Shown: positions 8,174 through 15,505 of the stretch, in pieces
Layout of the letters: each line of letters begins with the position of its first letter
Position numbering within the stretch: position 1 is the stretch's first letter
Assembly (NCBI RefSeq): GCF_000425365.1
Contig: NZ_AUDH01000002.1
Span: 1-64,000, forward strand
DNA: 64,000 nucleotides
Reading direction: 5' to 3'
DNA from: Rubritepida flocculans DSM 14296
GTDB taxonomy: Bacteria; Pseudomonadota; Alphaproteobacteria; Acetobacterales; Acetobacteraceae
Translations under genes and position numbers: made by a program
The notes under the pieces: model-generated
The model's input: the letters and a program-made list of their open reading frames with translations, nothing else
Told to the model about the DNA's origin: nothing
Database searches by the model: none

Positions 8174-9532
8174 TCAGGCGCGGTTCGCGCGCTCGAAGTT
8201 GCGCAGCACCACGTTGCCGCGCTGCACGCTGTTGTCCATCGCCTGCTGGGCGGTCTGCTGGCCCTGCAGCGCGCGCTCCATCTCCTCCTGCATGATGGTG
8301 CGGATCTCGACGAAGCCGCCGAGGCGGATGCCGCGCGTGTTGCCCGTCATCTGCCCGCCGCCGCGCAGGAGCTGCTGGATCGGGATGTCGGCGCCGGGGT
8401 TCTGGGTGTAGAAGCCCGTGGCGCGCACCTGCTCGAAGGCCGTGCGCGTCACCGGCAGGAAGCCCGTCTCCGTGTGCCAGGCCGCCACGATCCGCGGCTG
8501 GGCGAGGAAGGCGTAGAACTCCGCGATGCCCCGGTTCTCGTCGGCCGAGCGGGTCGCATTCGGGCCGCGGTTCATCGCCCAGAAGGCCGCGCCGCCGATG
8601 ATGGAGTTGAAGGGCGCGCCCGGCACGTCGTTGTAGTAGGGCAGCATCGCCACGCCGAGATTGGCGAGCCCGCCCGGCACCTCGCGCACGAAGCGCGCGC
8701 GCGCGCCCGAGGAGGCGAAGATGATCGCCGCCTGGCCCGAGGCGAAGATGGCGTCGCCCGCGCCGTCGCGCCCGCCCCAGCGGAAGGTGCCCTCGCGCGC
8801 CATCTCCATCAGCGTGTTGATGTGGCGCACCTGCACGGGGTTGTTCACGCGCAGCTCGGCGTTCAGCCCGCCGAAGCCGTTGTCGAGCGTGGCGAGCGGC
8901 GTGTTGTGGATGGCGTTGAACTGCTCCACCTGCGTCCAGGTCGGCCAGGCGGTGGTGACGGGCACCTCGATGCCCGCCGCGCGCAGGCGCGTGGCGGCGG
9001 CGCGCAGCTCGGCCCAGGTGGCGGGCGCCTCGTTGGGATTGAGGCCGGCGCGGCGGAACATGTCCTTGTTGTAGAAGACGATGGCCGTGGAGGAGTTGAA
9101 CGGCATCGCCATCATCCGGCCGTCCGCCAGGCTGTAGTAGCCGCGCACGGCGGGCAGGTAGTCGTCGAAGTTGATGGCCACACCCGTCTCGGCCAGCAGC
9201 TCGTGCACCGGCTTGATGGCGCGGCCCGCGGCCATCATCGTGCCCGTGCCCACCTCGAACATCTGCACGATGTGCGGCGCGGTGCCGGCGCGGAAGGCGG
9301 CGATCGCGGCCACCATCGTCTCGGGGTATGAGCCGCGGAAGGTCGAGACGATGCGGAAGCGGCGCTGGCTCTCGTTGAACTGGTTGGCGATGCCTTCCAG
9401 GATGCCGCCGAGCGGCTGGGCGAGCCCGTGCCAGAACTGCAGCTCCACCGGCCCGCCCTGGGCGAGGGCGGGGGCGGCGAGGGGCGCGGCGGCGGCGGCA
9501 AGGGCCGCCTGACCGAGGGTGCGACGCAGCAT
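8174..9532 (-). CDS. ugpB: Periplasmic sugar-phosphate-binding protein, UgpB type
   Basis: 452 residues with signal peptide (MLRRTLGQAALAAAAAPLAAPALAQ). Family-1 extracellular solute-binding protein features include VELQFWHGLAQPLGGILE, FNESQRRFRIVSTFRGSYPET, APHIVQMFEVGTGTM and MPFNSSTAIVFYNKDMFRRAGL, all close to the UgpB pattern. It delivers substrate to UgpA-UgpE-UgpC. It is the first gene of the minus-strand block; the ribosome binding site GGGAGA stands just upstream of the ATG. The region 9533-9624 upstream has no obvious sigma-70 promoter to my eye. Confidence 0.92.
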   Translation of the reverse strand: MLRRTLGQAALAAAAAPLAAPALAQGGPVELQFWHGLAQPLGGILEGIANQFNESQRRFRIVSTFRGSYPETMVAAIAAFRAGTAPHIVQMFEVGTGTMMAAGRAIKPVHELLAETGVAINFDDYLPAVRGYYSLADGRMMAMPFNSSTAIVFYNKDMFRRAGLNPNEAPATWAELRAAATRLRAAGIEVPVTTAWPTWTQVEQFNAIHNTPLATLDNGFGGLNAELRVNNPVQVRHINTLMEMAREGTFRWGGRDGAGDAIFASGQAAIIFASSGARARFVREVPGGLANLGVAMLPYYNDVPGAPFNSIIGGAAFWAMNRGPNATRSADENRGIAEFYAFLAQPRIVAAWHTETGFLPVTRTAFEQVRATGFYTQNPGADIPIQQLLRGGGQMTGNTRGIRLGGFVEIRTIMQEEMERALQGQQTAQQAMDNSVQRGNVVLRNFERANRA

Positions 9533-9624
9533 GAATGGCTCTCCCGAATGTCTTGAGCGCGGGGGCTGCTACCCCTCCGCGATTGCCGCCATTTGGCAGA
9601 TTTGTTGCAGTCCTGTGAAGCGGG

Positions 9625-10749
9625 TTAAGCGGCGGTAAGCCGTGCATAGAGTTCCGGGTCGGTCGCGCCCTCGGTGCCGAAGGCCAGCACGCGGCTGTCG
9701 GGGCCGAGGCCGAGGCGCGCGGCCTCCTCCGGCGCCGCCAGCAGGGATTCGAGGGCGATCCAGCCCGCCACCGCGCTCTCGCCCGCCTCCACGCCGCGGG
9801 CCTTCAGCGCGCGCATCGCCGCCGGCACGGCCGAATCGGGCACGGCCATGAAGGCGAAGGCGCCGCGCTCCAGCTCCTGCCAGGCGAGCAGCGAGGGCTC
9901 CCCGCAGGCGAGGCCGGCCATGATCGTGTCCAGCTCGCCCGTCACGGTGGTCGGCGCGCCGGCCTCGGCGCTGGCGAGCAGGCAGGCCGCCGCCTCGGGC
10001 TCCACCACGATCAGCCGCGCGCCCGGCGCCTGCTTGCGGAGCTGCACCGAGACGGCCGCCGCCACCCCGCCCACCCCGCCGGGGACGAAGACATGGCTGG
10101 GCGGCGCGGGCATCTGCGAGAGCGCCTCCTCCGCCATCACGCGGTAGCCCTGCATCACGTCGCGCGGCGGCTCGGTGTAGCCGGGGTAGCTCGTGTCGCT
10201 GATCACGAACCAGCCGTTCTCGTCGGCCGCGCGCTGGGCGGCGCGCACGCTGTCGTCGTAGTTGCCGGGCACCTCGCGCACCTCGGCGCCGAAGCGCGCG
10301 ATGGCCTCGCGCCGGCCCTGGCTCACGTTCTCGTGCACGAAGATCACGCAGCGGCAGCCGAATCGCTGCGCGCCCCAGGCCACGCTGCGGCCGTGGTTGC
10401 CGTCGGTGGCGCAGGTGACGGTGATCTGCTCCGTCGCGTGGGCGTAGCGGCCGCTTTCCAGCGCCGCGGCGTCGGCGTGCGGGGCGGTGCCGCGGCGCGC
10501 CAGCTCCTGCGCCAGCAGCTTCTGCACGGCATAGGCCCCGCCGAGCGCCTTGAAGCTGCGCAGGCCGAAGCGCTGGCTTTCGTCCTTCCACCACAGCCCC
10601 GCCACGCCGGGCATCTCGAGCCGGTGCAGCGGGGTGGGCGCGTAGCCGGGCCAGGCGGTGATCTCGGCGCGGGCGCGGCGATAGCCGCCCTCGGGCAGCA
10701 CGATGATTCCGGGGGTGCCGTGATGGGCGTTCAGGTGCAGGCGGTGCAT
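9625..10749 (-). CDS. dpaL: Diaminopropionate ammonia-lyase
   Basis: 374 residues; fold-type II PLP enzyme that splits 2,3-diaminopropionate into pyruvate and two ammonia. The PLP lysine is Lys67 in RSFKALGGAYA. The DpaL-specific ATDGNHGRSVAWGA is near 114-127, with the catalytic Asp at 116. A second conserved Asp lies near 185 in SDTSYPGYTEPPRDVMQGY, and the phosphate-binding loop is VPGGVGGVAAAV. All agree with E. coli YgeX. It stands alone, 44 bp from the divergent denD, with no regulator gene beside it. A role in degrading non-protein amino acids fits the catabolic surroundings. Confidence 0.9.
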   Translation of the reverse strand: MHRLHLNAHHGTPGIIVLPEGGYRRARAEITAWPGYAPTPLHRLEMPGVAGLWWKDESQRFGLRSFKALGGAYAVQKLLAQELARRGTAPHADAAALESGRYAHATEQITVTCATDGNHGRSVAWGAQRFGCRCVIFVHENVSQGRREAIARFGAEVREVPGNYDDSVRAAQRAADENGWFVISDTSYPGYTEPPRDVMQGYRVMAEEALSQMPAPPSHVFVPGGVGGVAAAVSVQLRKQAPGARLIVVEPEAAACLLASAEAGAPTTVTGELDTIMAGLACGEPSLLAWQELERGAFAFMAVPDSAVPAAMRALKARGVEAGESAVAGWIALESLLAAPEEAARLGLGPDSRVLAFGTEGATDPELYARLTAA

Positions 10750-10793
10750 GGCCCGAGCTTGGCGGGGCGCGGCGCGCGCGGCAATCTCGCGCC

Positions 10794-11765
10794 ATGCATG
10801 TCACGATCCTGGGCGGCGGGGGGTTCCTCGGCCGCAAGCTGGCCGCGCGGCTGGCGGCCGAGGGCGCCATCGGCGGGCGGGCGCTCGCGGGCCTCACGCT
10901 CTTCGACCTCGCGGAGCCGCCGCCGCTCGCGGCTCCCTTTCCGGTCACGCGCCTCGCGGGCGATGTGGCCGATGCCGCGCAACTGGCCCAGGCCATTCCC
11001 GCCGGGACGGGGGTGGTGTTCCACCTCGCCGCCGTGGTCAGCGCCGCCGCCGAGGCGGATTTCGACCTTGGCATGCGGGTGAACCTGCAGGGCACCCTGG
11101 CCGTGATCGAGGCCTGCCGCGCCCTGCCCACGCCGCCGCGCCTCGTCTTCACCTCCAGCGTGGCGAGCTTCGGCGGCGGGCAGGGGGCGGTGCTGGCCGA
11201 TGACGCGCGCCAGCTTCCCGCCAACTCCTACGGCGCGCAGAAGGCGGCGGCCGAGCTGATCCTGCAGGACGCCTCGCGCAAGGGCTTCCTCGACGCCGTC
11301 TCGATCCGCCTGCCCACGGTGATCGTGCGCCCCGGGCGGCCCAACAAGGCGGCGAGCAGCTTCGTCTCGGCCATCCTGCGCGAGCCGCTGCTCGGTCTCG
11401 ACACCCCGCTGCCGGTGGAGGAGGGCTTCGCCGTCTGGGTCTGCTCGCCGCGCCGGGCGGTGGAGTGGTTCCTGCACGCCGCCGCGATGGACACGGCGCC
11501 GCTGGGGCTGGATCGCGGCATCAACCCGCCCGGCCTCTCGGTGCGGGTGGGGGAGATGCTGGCCGCGCTGACGCCGTCCGAGCGCGCGCATGTGAAGCCC
11601 GCGCCCGACCCCGCGGTGCAGGCCATCGTGGGCGGCTGGCCGGCGGCCTTCACCGCCGCGCGCGCCCGCGCGCTCGGCTTCTCGCCGCAGGAGGGGGTGG
11701 CGGAGATCCTCGCCGCCTTCCGCGAGGACGACCTGGCCGCCACCCGCGCCGAGCGCGGGCTGTGA
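10794..11765 (+). CDS. denD: NAD-dependent sugar-acid dehydrogenase, DenD-like (extended SDR)
   Basis: 323 residues; related to D-erythronate dehydrogenase, the first step of the tetronate route. The dinucleotide motif is GGGGFLG at 7-13 and the catalytic pair is Tyr146/Lys150 in SYGAQKAAAE. SIRLPTVIVRPGRPNKAASSF and the following ILREPL are hallmarks of the DenD branch. The usual partners (a four-carbon acid sugar kinase and an isomerase) are not adjacent. Instead a ridA gene follows with a four-base overlap. The start lacks a clear ribosome binding site and lies close to the divergent dpaL, so the transcript may be nearly leaderless. Confidence 0.83.
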   Translation: MHVTILGGGGFLGRKLAARLAAEGAIGGRALAGLTLFDLAEPPPLAAPFPVTRLAGDVADAAQLAQAIPAGTGVVFHLAAVVSAAAEADFDLGMRVNLQGTLAVIEACRALPTPPRLVFTSSVASFGGGQGAVLADDARQLPANSYGAQKAAAELILQDASRKGFLDAVSIRLPTVIVRPGRPNKAASSFVSAILREPLLGLDTPLPVEEGFAVWVCSPRRAVEWFLHAAAMDTAPLGLDRGINPPGLSVRVGEMLAALTPSERAHVKPAPDPAVQAIVGGWPAAFTAARARALGFSPQEGVAEILAAFREDDLAATRAERGL

Positions 11766-12281
11766 TCGAGATCGCCCGCTTCCTGCTGGAGGAGGGGCCG
11801 CGCCGCGTCGCCCCCTTCATACCAGCGGCCGCTGTGTCTGACCCGTGAGAGGGCGGCGCGGCCGCTGGTATGCCTTTGTTTTGGCGCGCAGCCGCCACGC
11901 CAACCCTGCGCGCGATACGGGCGGCATTGTCATGCCGCCCGCATCAGCCATGCCGTGCGCGCGGGGGATTTCCTGTTCGTCACCGGCCAGATGCCCACCC
12001 GGCCGGAGGACGCGACGCGCTGCGTGCCGGGCGGCATCGAGGCGCAGACGCGGCAGGTCATCGCCAATCTCCAGGCCGTGCTGGCCGGCTGCGGCGCGGC
12101 CTGGCAACGGACGGTGATGGCCCGCATCTACCTGCGCGACTTCGCGCGCGACTACGCCGCCATGAACGCGATCTGGGAGGCCGCCTTCCCGCCCGGCGGC
12201 CTGCCCGCGCGCACCACCCTGGGCGTCACCGGGCTCGCGCTCGATGCGCTGGTGGAGGTGGACCTGGTGGTGGCGCTGTAG
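11762..12281 (+). pseudogene. RidA/YjgF-family gene split by a structured insert
   Basis: RidA proteins hydrolyse reactive enamine/imine intermediates. A GTG at 11762, overlapping the denD stop as GTGA, opens a frame reading VIEIARFLLEEGPRRVAPF (11762-11818). The frame then enters alien sequence and stops at TGA 11846-11848. The typical continuation, SHAVRAGDFLFVTGQMP, resumes at 11946 in another phase. It proceeds through QTRQVIANLQAVLAGCG and PARTTLGVTGLAL to the stop at 12281. Joined, the two parts make a normal RidA of about 130 residues. The insert length (124-127 bp) is not a multiple of three. A shortened product from GTG 11955 would lack the first strand, so loss of function is likely. 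Confidence 0.75.
11819..11945. mobile_element. Hairpin-rich insert of about 124-127 bp inside ridA, containing element copy 2
   Basis: Three nested structures can be read: a 15-bp perfect inverted repeat (CATACCAGCGGCCGC at 11818-11832 with its complement at 11858-11872); the core CAGCCGCCACGCCAACCCT at 11889-11907 flanked by pairing GCGCG/CGCGC arms; and a hairpin GGGCGGCAT/ATGCCGCCC ending near 11940. CAT at 11818-11820 and 11942-11944 could be a target duplication, though other cut points fit. No protein is encoded. The core and the following hairpin match the element at 8048-8121. Confidence 0.65.
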
Positions 12282-12291
12282 CCGCGCCCGC

Positions 12292-12795
12292 TCAGGCCTC
12301 GCCCACGCAGTCGAGCATGGCGGCCTCCAGCGCCTCGGCGGGCGGCTTGCCGCCCCAGAGCACGAACTGGAAGGCGGGGAAGAAGCGCTCGCACTCGGTC
12401 AGCGCGATGTCCACCATGTCCTCCAGGCTCTCGGCGCTGGCGCCGGGCGCGCCGCGCAGCAGCACGGCGTGGCGGAAGACGGGCACGCCCTCCTCCACCT
12501 CCAGCCCGAAATGGCCGATCCAGAGGCGCTCGTTCGCCAGCGCCAGCAGTTCGAACAGCGGGGCGCGGCGCTCCGCGGGCACCTTCACGTCGAAGGCGCA
12601 GGAGAAGTGCATGGCGCTGATCTCCGGCGCCCAGGAGAAGAACATCGTGTAGTTGCACCATTTGCCGGGCGCCTCGGCCGCCATCTCGCCGTCCGAGCGG
12701 CGCTCGAACACCCATTCATTGGCGATGACGATCTGCTCCAGCACGTCGAGCGGATTGGTCGCGCGGTCGGCCACCTCGGCCAGCATTCCGGACAT
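12292..12795 (-). CDS. YbjN domain-containing protein
   Basis: 167 residues. NPLDVLEQIVIANEWVFERR, the central WCNYTMFFSWAPEISAMHF strand pair and the LFELLALANERLWIGHFGL helix match the YbjN fold (related to type III secretion chaperones). In alphaproteobacteria this is a widespread single-copy cytosolic protein. Its biochemical role is not settled; E. coli YbjN affects stress and motility. The ATG at 12795 is the only sensible start. The gene ends 10 bases from the convergent ridA remnant. A possible promoter lies at 12944-12971, giving a leader of about 140 bases. Confidence 0.82.
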   Translation of the reverse strand: MSGMLAEVADRATNPLDVLEQIVIANEWVFERRSDGEMAAEAPGKWCNYTMFFSWAPEISAMHFSCAFDVKVPAERRAPLFELLALANERLWIGHFGLEVEEGVPVFRHAVLLRGAPGASAESLEDMVDIALTECERFFPAFQFVLWGGKPPAEALEAAMLDCVGEA

Positions 12796-12943
12796 GCGGC
12801 TCTCCCCTGTGGGCCCGGTCCGTGGCGCGCGCCGCGCCCGGGCGGCGCGACGGCACGGGTGGCCGCGGCCCGCCCCGCCCCCCTCGGCACACCCCCTGGA
12901 CCAAGGGGTTGGGGTCCGGCGCGCGAATCGCCACCACCGCTAG

Positions 12944-12971
12944 GCTATGGCAGCGGATTCCCGCGCCGCAA
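12944..12971 (-). promoter_or_regulatory. Candidate sigma-70 promoter for the YbjN gene
   Basis: On the minus strand TTGCGG (12971-12966) and CATAGC (12949-12944) are separated by 16 bases, in a locally less GC-rich patch ahead of the gene. Match to consensus is moderate, so this is a suggestion only. Confidence 0.3.
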
Positions 12972-13004
12972 CCCCTTGTCGAGCGAAGAATCCGTGTCGG
13001 GGGT

Positions 13005-13349
13005 CTATTCCACGGGAAGGAAGATGAACACCACCGCCGCCACCAGGCAGGCGCCGGCCGCGAGGAAGTTCCAGCGCAGCGGCTCGCCCAGCACCGCCAC
13101 GCTGAAGGCGGCGAAGACGGCGATGGTGATCACCTCCTGCATCACCTTGAGCTGCTGGCCGGTGAAGGCGCCGTAGCCGATGCGGTTGGCCGGCACGGCC
13201 AGGCAGTACTCGAAGAAGGCGATGCCCCAGGAGATCAGCACCGCCATCCAGATCGGCCAGTGCGGGGCCTTGAGGTGGCCGTACCAGGCGAAGGTCATCA
13301 GGATGTTGGAGGCGATGAGCAGCAGCGGCGTGAGCAGCCAGGGGGACAT
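13005..13349 (-). CDS. DMT-superfamily small membrane protein (DUF486)
   Basis: 114 residues with four hydrophobic helices. LLIASNILMTFAWYGHLK, SWGIAFFEYCLAVPANRIG and QLKVMQEVITIAVFAAFSV are highly characteristic of DUF486, a family of small proteins distantly related to EmrE-like drug/metabolite transporters. Function in any organism is unproven as far as I know. ATG at 13349. It lies alone between the CBS and YbjN genes with about 200 bp of non-coding DNA on each side, in which I see no further gene. Confidence 0.87.
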   Translation of the reverse strand: MSPWLLTPLLLIASNILMTFAWYGHLKAPHWPIWMAVLISWGIAFFEYCLAVPANRIGYGAFTGQQLKVMQEVITIAVFAAFSVAVLGEPLRWNFLAAGACLVAAVVFIFLPVE

Positions 13350-13547
13350 GGGCGCCTCGTGTGGGAAGGTGGGGACGCGCGCCGCCCCGCCCGATCAGGC
13401 GGCCGCGCCCCCCGCGCGCCGGGCCGGGCCTCTGGCCGGGCAGGTCAGCGGGGAGGGAGGCTGGAGGGCATGAAGGCGCATGGGGCGGCAGCATGCCCCG
13501 CGCCCGCCGCCCCTGTCACCCGGCGTCGCGCGCGGGCCCGGCCTTCT

Positions 13548-13967
13548 TCACCGGAGATTCTCGAACAGCCCCGTCTCCTCGTTCATCCGCCCATGCTCCT
13601 CGGCGCGGAAATCGTAGCGGGAGACGATGCCGAGCACCCGCCCCTCCTCGGTGATGGGCACATGGCGGAAGCCGCCATCGTTCATCAGGCGCAGCGCCTC
13701 CATCGCCTGGGCCTGCGGGCCGAGGCAGACGGGATCGCGCGTCATGACCTGGCCGAGCGAGGTGCGCGCGGAATCCATGCCGAGGGCGAGGCAGCGCACC
13801 GCGTCGCGCCCGGTGAAGATGCCCGCCAGCCGCCCATCCTCCACCACCAGCACCGCGCCCACGCGGCGGCGGTGCATGGCGGCGCAGGCCTCGGCCACCG
13901 TGGCGCCCGGCGGCATGGTGAGCGGATCCTGGTGGCGGACCAGCTCCTCCATCCGGCGTGTCAGCAT
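13548..13967 (-). CDS. Tandem CBS-domain protein
   Basis: 139 residues forming one Bateman module of two CBS domains (about 14-68 and 79-130), seen from VAEACAAMHRRRVGAVLVVE...GIFTGRD and VMTRDPVCLGPQAQAMEALRLM...GIVSRYDF. Such modules bind adenine nucleotides and sense energy state. There is no attached enzyme or membrane domain, so the partner is unknown. I choose the ATG at 13967 because GGGAGGGG stands just upstream; a TTG at 13988 would add seven residues. Confidence 0.85.
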   Translation of the reverse strand: MLTRRMEELVRHQDPLTMPPGATVAEACAAMHRRRVGAVLVVEDGRLAGIFTGRDAVRCLALGMDSARTSLGQVMTRDPVCLGPQAQAMEALRLMNDGGFRHVPITEEGRVLGIVSRYDFRAEEHGRMNEETGLFENLR

Positions 13968-14069
13968 CGGCCCCTCCCGTTCCCGCAATGGCAGGCTGCT
14001 ACCATGACAGGACCGTGACGGCCTTGCGCTGGCGCAAGCCGCCCCGGCGAGAGGGGGCCGCAGCCCGAA

Positions 14070-14552
14070 TCAGAGCGCGGCGAGCACCGCCTCGGCGCTG
14101 CTGACCTCGAAGGCGCCCGGCGCCTCGACGGCCAGATGGGTCACCACGCCATCCTTCGCCACCAGGGCGAAGCGCTGGGAACGGACGCCGAGGCCGCGCG
14201 CCGTCAGGTCCAGCTCCAGCCCCAGCGCCTTGGTGAAGGCCGCGCTGCCGTCGGCGAGCATGATCACCTTCTCGCCCACGCCCTGGTCCTTGCCCCAGGC
14301 GCCCATCACGAACACGTCGTTCACCGCCATGCAGGCGATGGCGTCCACGCCCTTCGCCTTGAGCGCATCGGCCTGGGCGACGAAGCCCGGCAGGTGCTTG
14401 GCCGAGCAGGTGGGGGTGAAGGCGCCGGGCACGCCGAAGAGCACGACGGTCCTGCCGCCGAAGAACTCCTCCGTCGTGACCTCCTTCGGCCCCTCGGCGG
14501 TGGCCTGCATCAGCTTGGCGGAGGGGATCCTGTCACCGACCTTGATCGTCAT
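14070..14552 (-). CDS. Peroxiredoxin, Prx5 type
   Basis: 160 residues. The peroxidatic cysteine is Cys49 in GVPGAFTPTCSAKHLPGF, the Prx5 active-site pattern with Pro and Thr in place. MAVNDVFVMGAWGKDQ and the ELDLTARGLGVRSQRFALV stretch continue the family. A second cysteine, Cys74, is at a plausible but unproven resolving position. Prx5 enzymes reduce peroxides with glutaredoxin/glutathione or thioredoxin as donor. The gene is divergent from yqgE with 106 bp between. Confidence 0.92.
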   Translation of the reverse strand: MTIKVGDRIPSAKLMQATAEGPKEVTTEEFFGGRTVVLFGVPGAFTPTCSAKHLPGFVAQADALKAKGVDAIACMAVNDVFVMGAWGKDQGVGEKVIMLADGSAAFTKALGLELDLTARGLGVRSQRFALVAKDGVVTHLAVEAPGAFEVSSAEAVLAAL

Positions 14553-14658
14553 CCGGGCGTTCTCCGTGGGTGGAGGCGCTGGTCTAGAGCAGATCGCCCA
14601 GGGGCGGAAACCCCGTGGCGTGCGCCCGCTTGCGGGCGGGGGGCGGGCGCGCCATCTC

Positions 14659-15252
14659 ATGGGCATGGCAACAGGACCGAACAGGGCCGCGCCCGGCGCA
14701 GCCAGCCTGGCCGGCCAGCTTCTCATCGCGATGCCCGACATGGGCGACCCTCGCTTCGCCCGCAGCGTCGTCTGCCTCTGCGCGCATTCCCCGCAGGGGG
14801 CGATGGGCCTCGTCCTCAACCGTCCGGTGGAGCGGCTGAGCTTCGACGCGCTGCTGCGCCAGGTTGGGGTGGAGCCGGTGCCGCCGCAGCGGCAAATCCG
14901 TCTGCTGGCCGGCGGGCCGGTGGAGGAAGGCCGCGGCTTCGTGCTGCACAGCGACGACTGGCGGGCCGAGGGCTCCATCGCCGTGCAGGGCGGGCTCGCT
15001 CTCACCGCCAGCGTGGACATCCTCAAGGACATCGCCGCCGGCGGAGGGCCGCGCCACTGCGTGCTGGCGCTGGGCTATGCCGGCTGGGGGCCGGGGCAGC
15101 TCGAGGCGGAGATCGCCGAGAACGCCTGGCTCATCGCCCCGCCCGACGAGGCGCTGCTGTTCGACGGGGAGCTGGCGACCAAGTGGCGGCGCGCGCTGTC
15201 CAAGCTGAAGGTGGACCCCTCGCGGATCGTGGGCGGCGCAGGGCGAGCCTGA
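14659..15252 (+). CDS. YqgE/AlgH family protein (UPF0301)
   Basis: 197 residues from ATG 14659 (a second ATG two codons on at 14665 is equally possible; neither has a clear ribosome binding site). LLIAMPDMGDPRFARSVV, the GAMGLVLNRP loop, GGPVEEGRGFVLH, and the ending GYAGWGPGQLEAEIAENAW are diagnostic. The family is structurally known but its function is unclear; it is linked to alginate regulation in Pseudomonas (AlgH). It is followed by a 253-bp spacer rich in repeats. Confidence 0.9.
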   Translation: MGMATGPNRAAPGAASLAGQLLIAMPDMGDPRFARSVVCLCAHSPQGAMGLVLNRPVERLSFDALLRQVGVEPVPPQRQIRLLAGGPVEEGRGFVLHSDDWRAEGSIAVQGGLALTASVDILKDIAAGGGPRHCVLALGYAGWGPGQLEAEIAENAWLIAPPDEALLFDGELATKWRRALSKLKVDPSRIVGGAGRA

Positions 15253-15272
15253 TTGGGGGCGGCAGGCCATGT

Positions 15273-15330
15273 CCGCCCATGTCAGCGGGCCAAGTCAGCG
15301 GGCCAAGTCAGCGGCCGCTGGCATGGGCGG
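15273..15330. repeat. Compound repeat: 13-bp tandem units inside an inverted repeat
   Basis: GTCAGCGGGCCAA occurs at 15281-15293 and 15294-15306 and begins a third time at 15307. The third copy changes into the palindrome CAGCGGCCGCTG (15309-15320). The whole is bracketed by CCGCCCATG (15273-15281) and CATGGGCGG (15322-15330). The segment GCGGCCGCTGGCATG (15311-15325) differs by one base from the right arm of the big hairpin in the ridA insert (11858-11872), so the two may belong to one repeat family. Confidence 0.55.
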
Positions 15331-15450
15331 GGCTGCCGGTCCATGGGACGGCGCCGCGCGGCGGCTGGCGCGGCAGGAGACGCAGGATCAGCCCCGTTTT
15401 CAGGCATTTCGCCCCAAAATACGCCCAGATTCTGTGCGGGCAGCGATTCA

Positions 15451-15481
15451 TTGCGCAAAATCGCGGCGATCACCCTAGGCT
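15451..15481 (+). promoter_or_regulatory. Candidate promoter of the peptide-type binding protein gene
   Basis: TTGCGC (15451-15456) and CCTAGG (15474-15479) are 17 bases apart in the most AT-rich patch of the spacer (15380-15470). A palindrome covering the ribosome binding site starts directly behind it. Confidence 0.4.
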
Positions 15482-15502
15482 GGATCCTCTGCCAGAGGAT
15501 CC
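15482..15502 (+). promoter_or_regulatory. Perfect palindrome covering the ribosome binding site
   Basis: GGATCCTCT (15482-15490) and AGAGGATCC (15494-15502) form a perfect 9-bp inverted repeat around GCC. The 3' arm holds the Shine-Dalgarno AGAGGA, ending three bases before the ATG at 15506. It could be an operator just downstream of the -10 box, or an RNA hairpin hiding the start. Both are inference. Confidence 0.5.
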
Positions 15503-15505
15503 CCC

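Noticed and set aside
13350-13547. A gene in the gap between the DUF486 and CBS genes
   Set aside because: Frames there are short, lack start signals and have shadow composition; I see nothing supportable.
15281-15316. CRISPR-like array
   Set aside because: 13-bp direct tandem units without spacers and no cas genes.
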